57,655 nt of DNA, taken from contig CAPQSW010000008.1 of assembly GCA_948688495.1 (NCBI GenBank), positions 34,985-92,639 on the forward strand, read 5' to 3'. This DNA comes from an uncultured Lachnospiraceae bacterium. Its GTDB lineage: Bacteria > Bacillota > Clostridia > Lachnospirales > Lachnospiraceae. Positions 7,570 to 16,601 of this stretch are shown one piece after another. The position numbers and the translations under genes are program-made. Positions within the stretch are counted from its first letter, which is position 1, and each line of letters opens with the position of its first letter. The notes under the pieces were generated by a model. It had not been told where the DNA came from, did not search any database, and saw only the letters and a program-made list of their open reading frames with translations.

Positions 7570-8736
7570 ATGCGGTTTTTTCATCTCTCGGATCTTCATA
7601 TTGGCAAGCAGCTTCACTATTATAATCTCAAAGAGGAGCAGCAAGCGGTGTTATTACAGATTGTCCGGCGTGTAGAGGAATACAGGCCGGATGCGGTTTT
7701 AATCTGTGGAGATATTTTTGACCGTGCCGTCCCCTCAGGGGATTCTTACACTGTCTTTGACAGATTTCTGCAGGAATTATCAGATATAACTCCCAGCATT
7801 CCGGTAATGATTATTGCTGGAAATCATGACAATGCAAGGCGTTTGAACTATGCAAGCTCTTTTCTGGAAAAGCAGCAAATCTATCTGTCTGTCTCGCCTC
7901 CTACACAGTCGGAGGAACATCTGAGAAAGGTTGTACTTCAAGATCAATATGGCGAGGTGGATTTCTATTTTCTGCCATTTATAAAACCAGGTTATGTGAG
8001 GCATTTGTTTGCAGATGGAGAGGTGACTGATTATGAGAGCGCTGTCCGGGAAATTTTAAACAGGGAAGATATAGATTACAGCAGGCGCAATGTGTTGTTG
8101 TCCCATCAGTTTTACACCAACAAGGGACAGGCCCCGGAGCGTTGTGATTCGGAACAAGCGGTGATTTCCGTGGGTGGGCTGGAAGATGTGGACGTGTCTG
8201 TGATTGAACAGTTTGACTATGTCGCACTCGGACATATTCATGGAGGGCAGACAGTGAAGCTGCCCCATATCCGTTATTGTGGGACGCCTCTGAAATATTC
8301 TGTCAGCGAGGAGCGCCATAAGAAATCTATCACGATGGTGACATTAGGGCCAAAGGGAGCGGAAGCTCTCATAGAGACTATTCCGTTAGCGCCAACCCGT
8401 GAAGTGCGCAAAGAGCGGGGGACGCTTAGAGAGGTGATAGGGAGGGCTGATGAAGATAACCGCCACGATTTTGTCAGTGTTATCCTGACGGACGAGAAAG
8501 AGCCATATCATCCGAGAGAACAGTTAGAGGAAGTGTATGACTATATTCTGGAGGTTCGGATTGACAATACCAGGACTAGAAATCGGATGAAGGAACAGCC
8601 CTCTGGGGAAATATCTATGCGGCCGATGGAGCTGTTTCAATCCTTTTATCAGGAAATGCAGGGCCAGCCGATGTCGTTGGAGGAGGAGCTATTACTGGAA
8701 CGGATTCTGGATGAAGGAAAGGGGGATGCCGGGTGA
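7570..8736 (+). CDS. sbcD: Exonuclease SbcCD, nuclease subunit SbcD
   Basis: A 388-residue Mre11-type metallophosphoesterase. The metal-binding motifs are DLHIGKQL (near the N-terminus), GDIFD, GNHDN and GHIHGG. With SbcC it forms the double-strand nuclease that removes hairpins and protein-blocked ends. Length fits the family (about 380-410). It overlaps sbcC by 4 bases (GTGA), the usual coupling. Confidence 0.96.
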   Translation: MRFFHLSDLHIGKQLHYYNLKEEQQAVLLQIVRRVEEYRPDAVLICGDIFDRAVPSGDSYTVFDRFLQELSDITPSIPVMIIAGNHDNARRLNYASSFLEKQQIYLSVSPPTQSEEHLRKVVLQDQYGEVDFYFLPFIKPGYVRHLFADGEVTDYESAVREILNREDIDYSRRNVLLSHQFYTNKGQAPERCDSEQAVISVGGLEDVDVSVIEQFDYVALGHIHGGQTVKLPHIRYCGTPLKYSVSEERHKKSITMVTLGPKGAEALIETIPLAPTREVRKERGTLREVIGRADEDNRHDFVSVILTDEKEPYHPREQLEEVYDYILEVRIDNTRTRNRMKEQPSGEISMRPMELFQSFYQEMQGQPMSLEEELLLERILDEGKGDAG

Positions 8737-11558
8737 AGCCTCTAAAACTTACCATGTCAGCGTTTGGCTCCTATGCAGGAGAGGAGATTGTTGATTTTAC
8801 GCGGATAGATGGAGGGGTCTTTTTGATTACCGGGGATACGGGAGCTGGAAAGACTACTATTTTTGATGCAATTACGTATGCGCTCTACAATCAGACCAGC
8901 GGAGGAAAACGGGATGGAGCAATGATGCGCAGCCAGTATGCAGAGGACGGAACGCCGACTTTTGTGGAGTTTGTATTTTCCTGTCGGGGAAAAGAGTATA
9001 AGGTGCGCAGAAACCCAAGCTATGAGCGCCAAAGCAAGCGCAGGAACAAAGATGGAGCGCGGACTTTTACGGAGGAGGCAGCGTCCGTTTCCCTGATTAT
9101 GCCGGGAGGACAGGAATATCCGGGGAAAATATGGGAAATTAATGAGAAAATTGTGGAGATTCTTGGTGTGGGGAAGGAACAGTTTACCCAGGTTGCCATG
9201 ATTGCCCAGGGAGAGTTTATCCGCTTGCTCCATGCATCCTCTAAGGATAGGAAGGAGATTTTTGCTAAGATTTTTGATACTGGGATATATGAGCGGATTC
9301 AGAGGCGTCTACGTGAGAAAAGCAAAGACTTATATGGAAAATTAGAAGACAACCGCAAGCTTTGTATGCATGAAATTGAGAGCGTGCAGTGCATGGAGGA
9401 CAGCATATATCTGGAAAAATGGGAGGAGTGCAGAAAGCGGCTGGAAACGGCCGATGGGCAGATTGCGGAAAGATTAACCAGGATAATTGAGGAGCAGAAG
9501 GAACAGGAAAGGAAGCTGAAACAGCGGGAGATAGAGATTTCGGGGCAGCAGGAGGAATTAAATTATAAGCTGCGTCAGGCGAGAGAGATTAATCGTTTGT
9601 TTGTGCAGGCAGAGAAGGCGGACGTGGAAATCAAGGATAGGGAAAGTCTGTGCAAAAAGCTTGTGGTCAGGCAGGAGGAGAGCAGGAAAATGTCTGCGGC
9701 TGTGGAGGAGCATTGGCAGGAGCGTATGCCTGTACTGACAGAAGAACTGGCGAAGTTAAAGAATCTGTTGCCGAAGTATGCCAGGCTAAGGGAGTGTAAG
9801 CAGGAAACGCTGCAGGCTGGACAAAAGAAAGAGGCAGTAAGGAAGGAGCTGCAGGCACAGGAGAAGCGCCTTGCAGAAATGGAGGCGTCGATACAGGAAT
9901 TAGAGGATTCAAACAGGAATCTGGAGGAAGAAGCATCAAAATTGCCGGGACTGATACAAAGGGAAGGAGAACTGGCGGGAAGGGAGCAGATGCTTGCTGA
10001 GATGTCGCAGACACAGAGGCAGTGGGATACCGTAGAGGCAAAGCGTAAGAGAGGACAGGAGAAAATTAAGGTTTTGTCAGAGGATTATCAGGAAAAGAGC
10101 ACAGAACATGACAAGAAATACCGGATGTTTATAGAGGGACAGGCGGGGATTCTTGCACAGAGCCTTATGGCGGGGCAGCCTTGTCCAGTCTGCGGTTCCA
10201 AAGAACACCCTCACAAAGCAGAAAGCTTTGGGAAAACGGTTACCGAAGAACAGGTAGAGGAGGCCAAGAAGGCGCGGGATGAGGCGGATAAGAGCCTGCG
10301 GTCATACAGGGAGGTGTTTCAGGAAATCCAGGAGGAATGTGAGCGGCACAAATCATTGCTTTTCCGGGACGGAAAGCGGATGTTTGGGGATGGATTCGAG
10401 CCGGGCTTGATAGAGCCGGAACTTCTGAAAACCAAAGGAATGCGCAGTAAACTGACTGGGGAACTGGCAGCATGTAAAAAGTGTGCAGATACCTTAGAGC
10501 TGCAGAGGAAGAAACTGGAGGAAGATAGGGGCAGGCTTTTAACGCTCAGGGATGGAATGGAAGCGATAAAGGAAAGACAGTTTCAGGCGTCCCTTATTTT
10601 TGAAAGAGCAGATCAGGCGTTTAGGGCCCTGCAGGGAGAACTGCCTTTTGACACAGAGGAACAGATGCAGAAACAGCAGGAGGTCTGGCTGAGAGAAAGA
10701 CAAAAGCTGGAGAAAGAAAAAGAAGAAGCAGAGCAAGAGCTGCAGAATCTGCGGGAGAAGCTGGCAGCAAATCAGGCAGCTTTGGAGGAACAGAAGAAGA
10801 ACCGGAAAATCTTGGAGCAGCAGATGGAGGGGAAGGCGCCGATAGAGACCAAAGAGGTGGAAGTCAAAGCCGAAGAACTTCGGCAACAGTTGCAGGCATT
10901 GGAGAAAGAGAAACGCGGTTTTGTCGGCATGATTGAGCGTAATCGGGAAGCAAGAAAGAATCTTGCCATCTTATATCGGGAGCGGGAAAACCTGAAAGAA
11001 CAATACGAGCTAATCGGGAATTTAGACCGTACTGCGAACGGCAATTTGGCGAAGCAGGCACGGATGGATTTACAGACTTATGTGCAGAGGCGTTATTTTA
11101 GGTATATTATCAGCGAGGCAAACCAAAGACTGGTGAAGATAAATGGAGAGCAGTTTATGTTACAGTGCAGGGATTTCCAGAATCTTGGAAAACAGGGGGA
11201 AGTAGGGTTGGATCTTGATGTGTATGATTTGGTGGCAGATAAAGTACGGGACGTGAAGACACTGTCCGGCGGGGAATCCTTTCTTGCAGCCCTTTCCATG
11301 GCGCTTGGGATGGCGGATGTCATCCAGAAAACAGTAGGGAAGATTCATCTTGATATGATGTTTATTGACGAAGGGTTTGGCTCTTTGGACGAGGAGGCGA
11401 GACACCGCGCCATTATGATTTTGAACGAGCTGGCAGGAGGCACCCGGCTGGTGGGAATTATTTCCCATGTTGCGGAGTTGAAGGAGCAGATGGATAAGAA
11501 GCTTGTTATCAGCAAAGACAGTAAGGGGAGCCATGCCCAGTGGGAGATAGATAGTTAG
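8733..11558 (+). CDS. sbcC: Exonuclease SbcCD, ATPase subunit SbcC
   Basis: A 941-residue Rad50/SMC-type ATPase. Walker A is GDTGAGKTT (34-42), followed by long coiled coils with a zinc hook CPVC (C484/C487, then GSKEHPH) at the apex. The C-terminal part has the signature LSGGESF and Walker B MMFIDEGFGSLDEE. It starts with GTG inside the sbcD stop. It provides ATP-driven clamping for SbcD. No anomaly is seen. Confidence 0.96.
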   Translation: MKPLKLTMSAFGSYAGEEIVDFTRIDGGVFLITGDTGAGKTTIFDAITYALYNQTSGGKRDGAMMRSQYAEDGTPTFVEFVFSCRGKEYKVRRNPSYERQSKRRNKDGARTFTEEAASVSLIMPGGQEYPGKIWEINEKIVEILGVGKEQFTQVAMIAQGEFIRLLHASSKDRKEIFAKIFDTGIYERIQRRLREKSKDLYGKLEDNRKLCMHEIESVQCMEDSIYLEKWEECRKRLETADGQIAERLTRIIEEQKEQERKLKQREIEISGQQEELNYKLRQAREINRLFVQAEKADVEIKDRESLCKKLVVRQEESRKMSAAVEEHWQERMPVLTEELAKLKNLLPKYARLRECKQETLQAGQKKEAVRKELQAQEKRLAEMEASIQELEDSNRNLEEEASKLPGLIQREGELAGREQMLAEMSQTQRQWDTVEAKRKRGQEKIKVLSEDYQEKSTEHDKKYRMFIEGQAGILAQSLMAGQPCPVCGSKEHPHKAESFGKTVTEEQVEEAKKARDEADKSLRSYREVFQEIQEECERHKSLLFRDGKRMFGDGFEPGLIEPELLKTKGMRSKLTGELAACKKCADTLELQRKKLEEDRGRLLTLRDGMEAIKERQFQASLIFERADQAFRALQGELPFDTEEQMQKQQEVWLRERQKLEKEKEEAEQELQNLREKLAANQAALEEQKKNRKILEQQMEGKAPIETKEVEVKAEELRQQLQALEKEKRGFVGMIERNREARKNLAILYRERENLKEQYELIGNLDRTANGNLAKQARMDLQTYVQRRYFRYIISEANQRLVKINGEQFMLQCRDFQNLGKQGEVGLDLDVYDLVADKVRDVKTLSGGESFLAALSMALGMADVIQKTVGKIHLDMMFIDEGFGSLDEEARHRAIMILNELAGGTRLVGIISHVAELKEQMDKKLVISKDSKGSHAQWEIDS

Positions 11559-11610
11559 TGGAAATGATTGACGAATACGAATGGAAATGGGGAAGATATA
11601 GGAGGATAGC

Positions 11611-12552
11611 ATGAAGATTATATTTTTGGACGCGAAGTCGATTGGAGAGGACATTGATTTATCCGGTTATGAAAGATTAGGGGAAGTGGTAAAATATGAT
11701 TTTTCCACACCTGCGGAGATAAATGGACGGGTCAGGGATGCGGACGTCATTGTGCTGAATAAAGCTCCAATTAACGAAGAAACCATAGGGGAGGCAGAGA
11801 AGTTAAAACTGGTATGTGTCACAGCCACCGGGACGAACAATTTGGACAAGGAATATCTTGACCGTCGGGGGATTGCATGGCGCAATGTAGCGGGTTATTC
11901 CACGGAATCTGTGGCGCAGCATACGTTTGCCATGCTGTTTTATCTGTTGGAACATCTGCCTTATTATGACAAATATGTGAAATCCGAAAAATATGTGGAA
12001 GACCGGATGTTTACCCATTTTGATAAGAAGTTTTCAGAGATTTGCAAAATGACCTGGGGCGTTGTCGGTATGGGAGCGATTGGAAGGCGGGTAGCGGAAG
12101 TGGCAAAACTGTTCGGCTGCAAGGTTATTTATTTTTCCACTACTGGAAAAAATAATCAACAGGAATATACGCGTGTAGCTTTTGAGGAATTGCTTGCACA
12201 GTCCGATATTGTGTCCGTTCATGCGCCTCTGACAGCGGAGACAGAAAATCTTATGGATAAAGAAGCATTTTCTAAGATGAAGAAATCTGCCATTTTTCTG
12301 AATCTGGGCAGGGGGCCTATTGTCGACGAGGCGGCGCTTGCAGACGCTCTGGAAATGGGTGAAATCCGTGCAGCCGGATTGGATGTGCTCTGCGCGGAGC
12401 CGATGAGCAGCGCGAACCCGCTGAAACGCATCAAGGACAGCGACAGGCTTTTGATCACACCACACATTGCCTGGGCAAGCTTAGAGGCAAGAACCAGGTT
12501 GATGGGGACCATCCTGCGGCAGATTCGGGAGTTTTTTGAAATGGATTCTTAG
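11611..12552 (+). CDS. NAD-dependent D-2-hydroxyacid dehydrogenase
   Basis: A 313-residue member of the D-isomer 2-hydroxyacid dehydrogenase family. The Rossmann motif is GMGAIGRRVA, the catalytic Arg lies near LNLGRGPIVDEAAL or in the VHAPLTAET region, and the catalytic His is in TPHIAWAS. Members reduce hydroxypyruvate, glyoxylate, pyruvate or related ketoacids with NADH; glycerate dehydrogenase or D-lactate dehydrogenase are both possible and cannot be told apart here. It starts at ATG behind AGGAGGATAGC, 52 bases after sbcC. Confidence 0.9.
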   Translation: MKIIFLDAKSIGEDIDLSGYERLGEVVKYDFSTPAEINGRVRDADVIVLNKAPINEETIGEAEKLKLVCVTATGTNNLDKEYLDRRGIAWRNVAGYSTESVAQHTFAMLFYLLEHLPYYDKYVKSEKYVEDRMFTHFDKKFSEICKMTWGVVGMGAIGRRVAEVAKLFGCKVIYFSTTGKNNQQEYTRVAFEELLAQSDIVSVHAPLTAETENLMDKEAFSKMKKSAIFLNLGRGPIVDEAALADALEMGEIRAAGLDVLCAEPMSSANPLKRIKDSDRLLITPHIAWASLEARTRLMGTILRQIREFFEMDS

Positions 12553-12585
12553 GTTATACTATTGTAGCGTATGTTACTGGAAGGT

Positions 12586-13551
12586 CTAGCTGGGAATTGA
12601 GCAGTCCAGGCCGCTGTGGTAAGAGTTGCTTCCAAGTTTATTTAACAGGGATTTTGCTCTTTTTTGCTCCTTCGGCGTATGCAAAGGTTCCTGGTATAAC
12701 TGGGACAGGTCTGTAAGAATTCCCAGATAACTTTTCAGTGCATTATTCATCAAATCAAAGAAGGAATCTGTGAAAATCCGGGATTTATCCCAGGGATTCT
12801 CCCATGGCTGGTGCAGGATATTCAATGGGTCTTCATGAACGGTCAGTGTATCGCTTGGGATTAATGTAGTCAGCAGGGGATAGCCCAGAATCAATGTTTC
12901 GAGTTTCCCGCCGATGGCTTTCTTCTTGCCGGAAGGATCATGCAGCCATTTCAATCCAAGCTGCATAGAACGGATGGCAGCACACATAGTGGGATACAGA
13001 ATGCCGAGTTCGGGATATGTTTTTTTGTATACATAATGCAGAATTGATGCGATGGTGCGAAACTGTAAATGAGTCAGGCGAATAGTGGCATCCTGTCGGA
13101 AAGAGGATGGCAAAAGGTGTTTATAAAACTGTAGAAGTTCCGTGTCAATATCTGTTTCCAAACTCATATGGCAGCCGTGATAGCGGCTATTCTTTTCTTT
13201 AAAATCGGTCTTCCAATAGACGTAGGGGTGACAGTGGGTATCAAGCGTATAATGTCCCAGGAATCCGGCAATATAGGCTTTGGCGATCTGCTGTTCCTTT
13301 GAGGTTTTGAACAATTTTCTGCTGTTAATCAGGTGCTCCAGAAATTCCCCGGTTTTATCGGTGTGTGCCACAGCTCCAATGTTGATATGGTGCAGTGTAT
13401 AAGATGGCAGGAAATAAAAGAACACATCCGGTCCCTGCAGTCCAAGGCTGTAGGCGGCGTGGTTGTCATGGATGGTCTGTTTTAGGGAATAGTTGTCAAG
13501 TTTTCTGTAAGTATTTAATCCAAATAGGTAATGTGTTGTGAATCCCGGCAT
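12586..13551 (-). CDS. Zinc-dependent phospholipase C family protein
   Basis: A 321-residue protein beginning MPGFTTHYLFG, the hallmark start of the Zn-dependent phospholipase C (PF00882-type) family found in clostridia. Histidines and aspartates that would bind zinc include those in DNHAAYSLGLQGPD, FLGHYTLDTHCHPY and HGCHMSLETDID. There is no signal peptide, so unlike the secreted toxins it probably acts inside the cell; the substrate is unknown. It faces the dehydrogenase gene with 33 bases between. Confidence 0.85.
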   Translation of the reverse strand: MPGFTTHYLFGLNTYRKLDNYSLKQTIHDNHAAYSLGLQGPDVFFYFLPSYTLHHINIGAVAHTDKTGEFLEHLINSRKLFKTSKEQQIAKAYIAGFLGHYTLDTHCHPYVYWKTDFKEKNSRYHGCHMSLETDIDTELLQFYKHLLPSSFRQDATIRLTHLQFRTIASILHYVYKKTYPELGILYPTMCAAIRSMQLGLKWLHDPSGKKKAIGGKLETLILGYPLLTTLIPSDTLTVHEDPLNILHQPWENPWDKSRIFTDSFFDLMNNALKSYLGILTDLSQLYQEPLHTPKEQKRAKSLLNKLGSNSYHSGLDCSIPS

Positions 13552-13679
13552 GGTTTTGTCCTCGTAATATGATATTTGCGTGCGTCTTTTTGCAGCATAT
13601 CTATTCTATCCCATTTGGGGGGATTTGTATACAGGAAAATTTGGCGGAATATGCAGCGGTATAATCATTAAAATAGTAA

Positions 13680-13708
13680 TTGACAAGAAGGAACGTGTGT
13701 TCTATAAT
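13680..13708 (+). promoter_or_regulatory. Consensus sigma-A promoter of the restriction-modification gene
   Basis: TTGACA (13680-13685), a 17-base spacer and TATAAT (13703-13708): a perfect consensus promoter, 23 bases before the start codon. Such a strong promoter fits a gene held down by a repressor, here apparently LexA (next entry). Confidence 0.85.
13691..13702. promoter_or_regulatory. LexA/SOS box inside the promoter spacer
   Basis: GAACGTGTGTTC matches the Gram-positive LexA core GAAC-N4-GTTC exactly. It occupies the last 12 bases of the -35/-10 spacer, so bound LexA would block RNA polymerase. The inference is that the restriction-modification gene is induced by DNA damage. Confidence 0.65.
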
Positions 13709-13730
13709 GTCTGTATATGGAGGTATAGTT

Positions 13731-15914
13731 ATGAGCGAGGAAACAACGAAAGGATTAGTAAGGAGAACGTTATCTGTGATTGGCTATCCACATAATCAGG
13801 ATGTAGAAGAAAGTGGTGTAACAATATATAAAGAGGAAAGCTATAATGATTTTGCCCAGAACGATGAATTGGCAAAGTTTCTAAAAGAGCAATTTGCATC
13901 GGCAAGCAAAAACCTAAGCGGCAATAAAGGTGCACCGGATTTTACCATAACGAATAAAGCATTAAAAACAATCATTGTTATAGAGTGCAAAGATGATATA
14001 AAAAACCATCAGACGTATTGTAATCTTAATGATTATAAGAAGGGCTTGGGAAGTGAAAAGGAGATTACTGCAAAGGCAGTCAATGGCGCCTTGCATTACG
14101 CTGCGTATATCAATCATGGTTTTGATGTAATTGCCATTGCAGTGTCAGGTGTATCAGAAGCCAACATAAAATGCTCCGTTTTTTTACTTCCGGATAGAGG
14201 GGAATATAAGGATATAAAATTATTAAGTGATGGGGATTTGACGGTAATATCATCATTTAAAGATTATCAGCACAGAATAGATATAGAAAAGGGAGTATTT
14301 AAGGAAGAAACAGAGGAGGTAATAAAAGAGCTGAAAAAATACTCAGCTGCATGTAATAAGTTTTTAAGGGCAAATGGAATTTCACCGGAAGACAGGGCGG
14401 GGTTTTTATCGGCATTGGTAATGGCGCAGACAGAGGAGGATTCTGCTTATTACAGGGCAGTAAAAAATACGGTAGAAAGGATTGAGAAGGGAGAAAAGTT
14501 TGAAGATGGCCTTGGAAAGCAGGCAATAGGATTATTGTTTAATACAACGGCGGGAGCAAAGGGAGCGTTGCAGAATATATGGGAAAATATAGATGATCTG
14601 TCTGCGATGAAAGAGGAAAAATTAGAACAGTACTACAACCACATATTGAGTTCATCGTTGTTGAAAACGCCTGAGTATGATACAAAATATTTTACATATG
14701 GGAATAATATTTTATCAGCCTGCAGCTATTCCATTTACAAAAATATAACTTTAAAAATTAAAAACTATCCAGAAGTTGATATTATGGGAACATTTTATAC
14801 TACATTTTTGAAGTATGCGAAGGGCGATACAAAGGATAAGGGAATCGTATTAACGCCGAAACATATTACAGAGTTGTTTTGTGATATTGCTGAAATTTTT
14901 TTGGAGAGAAAGTTAGATGAAAAGACGAAGGTATTGGATATATGTTGCGGCACAGGAGCCTTTTTAATCGCTGCTTTAAACCGGATGGATTATAATATTC
15001 TTACAGATATTTCCCGGTCTGAAAAGAATAAAAAACAGAGCAGGAAGGAAGTGAGGGAATCCTGTCTGCTTGGAGTGGATAATGATGAAAAAATGTTTGC
15101 ATTAGCATATGCGAATATGCGTTTTCATGGGGATGGGAAGTCTAATTTATTTTGTAACTCCTCTCTGAGAAAAGATGATGAGGTTACCAGGATATACAAA
15201 GGGAAAAAAGTAACATTATATCAGGAAATAACAGCAAATGAGAGACCTTGGGATGATGAGGAAGAACAAAGGCGTTGGAAAAGACCCATTGTTGGAATGA
15301 CGAATCCTCCATATTCCCTGCTGAATGAAGCCGGTAAGAAGAATAAATCAGACAAACAGACAGGCAAAAGTGAATTAGATTTTGTATATTCCATGTTGTC
15401 TTACCTGGAAACGGGCGGAATCGGGATTGCCATAGTTCCGCAAAGCTGCGCGCACTCTAAGGCCGATTTGCAGATGCGTAAGAATATATTGGAAAATAAC
15501 ACACTGTTAGCAGTTATGACTATGCCGAATAAATTGTTTCAAGACAGCAAGGTGGGGACTGCTACATGTATCATGGTTTTCCGGGCAGGGATTCCGCACA
15601 ATAAATCATCAAAGAATGTTTTTCTGGCAAGATGGATAGAGGATGGGTTTGTTACGGTGCCGCATGTCGGGAGGTACGATAAAGAGGAAACCTGGCTTGC
15701 GATAAAGCAGGAATGGTGTAACCAGTTAAAAGGTTTGGCAGATAAAAATGATACGTGTTACATAAGGAGAATTATAGAAGCGGAACAGCCGTGGCTGGCG
15801 GAGTTGTATGTGGAGACAGACTATACAAAATTAACAGAAAAAGATTTTGAGTCGCAACTGAAAAAGTATGCATTATTTAAATATATGCAGGAGCATGGCG
15901 GTGATGATATTTGA
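13731..15914 (+). CDS. Nuclease-methyltransferase fusion of a BcgI-like restriction system
   Basis: A 727-residue protein with a PD-(D/E)xK nuclease-like N-terminus (APD at 68-70, then IECKDD with E85 and K87) and an N6-adenine methyltransferase of the HsdM type: helical domain about 215-370, AdoMet motif DICCGTGAFL (about 401-410) and catalytic NPPYS (about 525-529). Cleavage and methylation in one chain plus a separate specificity gene is the BcgI arrangement. Start: ATG 13731 follows GGAGG; an upstream in-frame ATG at 13680 overlaps the promoter and is rejected. The specificity gene overlaps its stop by 4 bases but is broken, so target recognition is doubtful. Confidence 0.88.
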   Translation: MSEETTKGLVRRTLSVIGYPHNQDVEESGVTIYKEESYNDFAQNDELAKFLKEQFASASKNLSGNKGAPDFTITNKALKTIIVIECKDDIKNHQTYCNLNDYKKGLGSEKEITAKAVNGALHYAAYINHGFDVIAIAVSGVSEANIKCSVFLLPDRGEYKDIKLLSDGDLTVISSFKDYQHRIDIEKGVFKEETEEVIKELKKYSAACNKFLRANGISPEDRAGFLSALVMAQTEEDSAYYRAVKNTVERIEKGEKFEDGLGKQAIGLLFNTTAGAKGALQNIWENIDDLSAMKEEKLEQYYNHILSSSLLKTPEYDTKYFTYGNNILSACSYSIYKNITLKIKNYPEVDIMGTFYTTFLKYAKGDTKDKGIVLTPKHITELFCDIAEIFLERKLDEKTKVLDICCGTGAFLIAALNRMDYNILTDISRSEKNKKQSRKEVRESCLLGVDNDEKMFALAYANMRFHGDGKSNLFCNSSLRKDDEVTRIYKGKKVTLYQEITANERPWDDEEEQRRWKRPIVGMTNPPYSLLNEAGKKNKSDKQTGKSELDFVYSMLSYLETGGIGIAIVPQSCAHSKADLQMRKNILENNTLLAVMTMPNKLFQDSKVGTATCIMVFRAGIPHNKSSKNVFLARWIEDGFVTVPHVGRYDKEETWLAIKQEWCNQLKGLADKNDTCYIRRIIEAEQPWLAELYVETDYTKLTEKDFESQLKKYALFKYMQEHGGDDI

Positions 15915-16563
15915 AAAGGTTAGACGAATTGTTTGTTATAAAAAGTGGGAATGATTTGGAATTGTGCTATCAGCATAAGAATGATGACGGAATTAATTTT
16001 GTTTCAAGGACAGAAAATAATAATGGTGTTTCGGCTAGGATTGAAGAAATAGATGGGCTTAAACCCTGGGACAGCGGGACAATTTCCGTGTCTTTGGGAG
16101 GAAGTGTCTTGGAGGCATTTGTGCAGACCGAGCCATATTATACTGGTTATCATATGCGGATATTAACACCTATAATGCCTATGAGTGAAATGGTTAAACA
16201 GTATTATTGTATGTGTATAAGGGCGAATAAATTTAAATATGGTTTTGGACTTCAGGCAAGCGGCTGACGAAGGCAGAACAGCATGAAGGAGAAACTGTTT
16301 TTTTAGGGGCGACGAAATTCAACAATGGCATTACCGGATATATTGATGCAGAACCTTTATACACAGAACCGTGCATTACGGTCAATTACAATGGCAGTGT
16401 TGCGGAAGCGTTTTACCAGGAAGCGCCATTTTGGAATTCTGATGATGTGAAAGCCTGTAAACTGCCGTTTTGTGTTATGGAAGATGGAACCAGAAGGCCG
16501 GACTGGGACTATATGGAGAGTTTTATAAAATCATTGCCATTTAGTGAGAGTATAGGAAAGTAA
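15911..16563 (+). pseudogene. Specificity (S) subunit of the restriction system, with internal deletions
   Basis: The N-terminal part (15911-16267, 118 codons) reads like the first target-recognition domain of BcgI-B-like S subunits (MKRLDELFVIKSGNDLEL, FVSRTENNNGVSA, YYTGYHMRILTP) but breaks at FGFG-type text (YGFGLQASG, stop). In another frame the text resumes with KRLTKAEQHEGETVFLGATK and ITVNYNGSVAEAFYQEAPFW, the beginning of a second recognition domain. It then jumps to DGTRRPDWDYMESFIKSLPF, the normal C-terminus. So the end of domain 1 with the start of domain 2, and the end of domain 2, are missing, with a frameshift at the first junction. About 215 codons remain of an expected 300-340. 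It overlaps the nuclease-methyltransferase gene as an intact operon would. Confidence 0.8.
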
Positions 16564-16601
16564 CTGAAAGACTGGAAAATAAAACAGAGGGAGAGTTTTT
16601 A

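Noticed and set aside
9667..11044. Several reverse-strand open frames of 75-125 codons inside sbcC
   Set aside because: They are antisense to a complete, well-conserved gene, have low-complexity Pro/Ser- or Leu/Phe-rich text and no ribosome binding sites.
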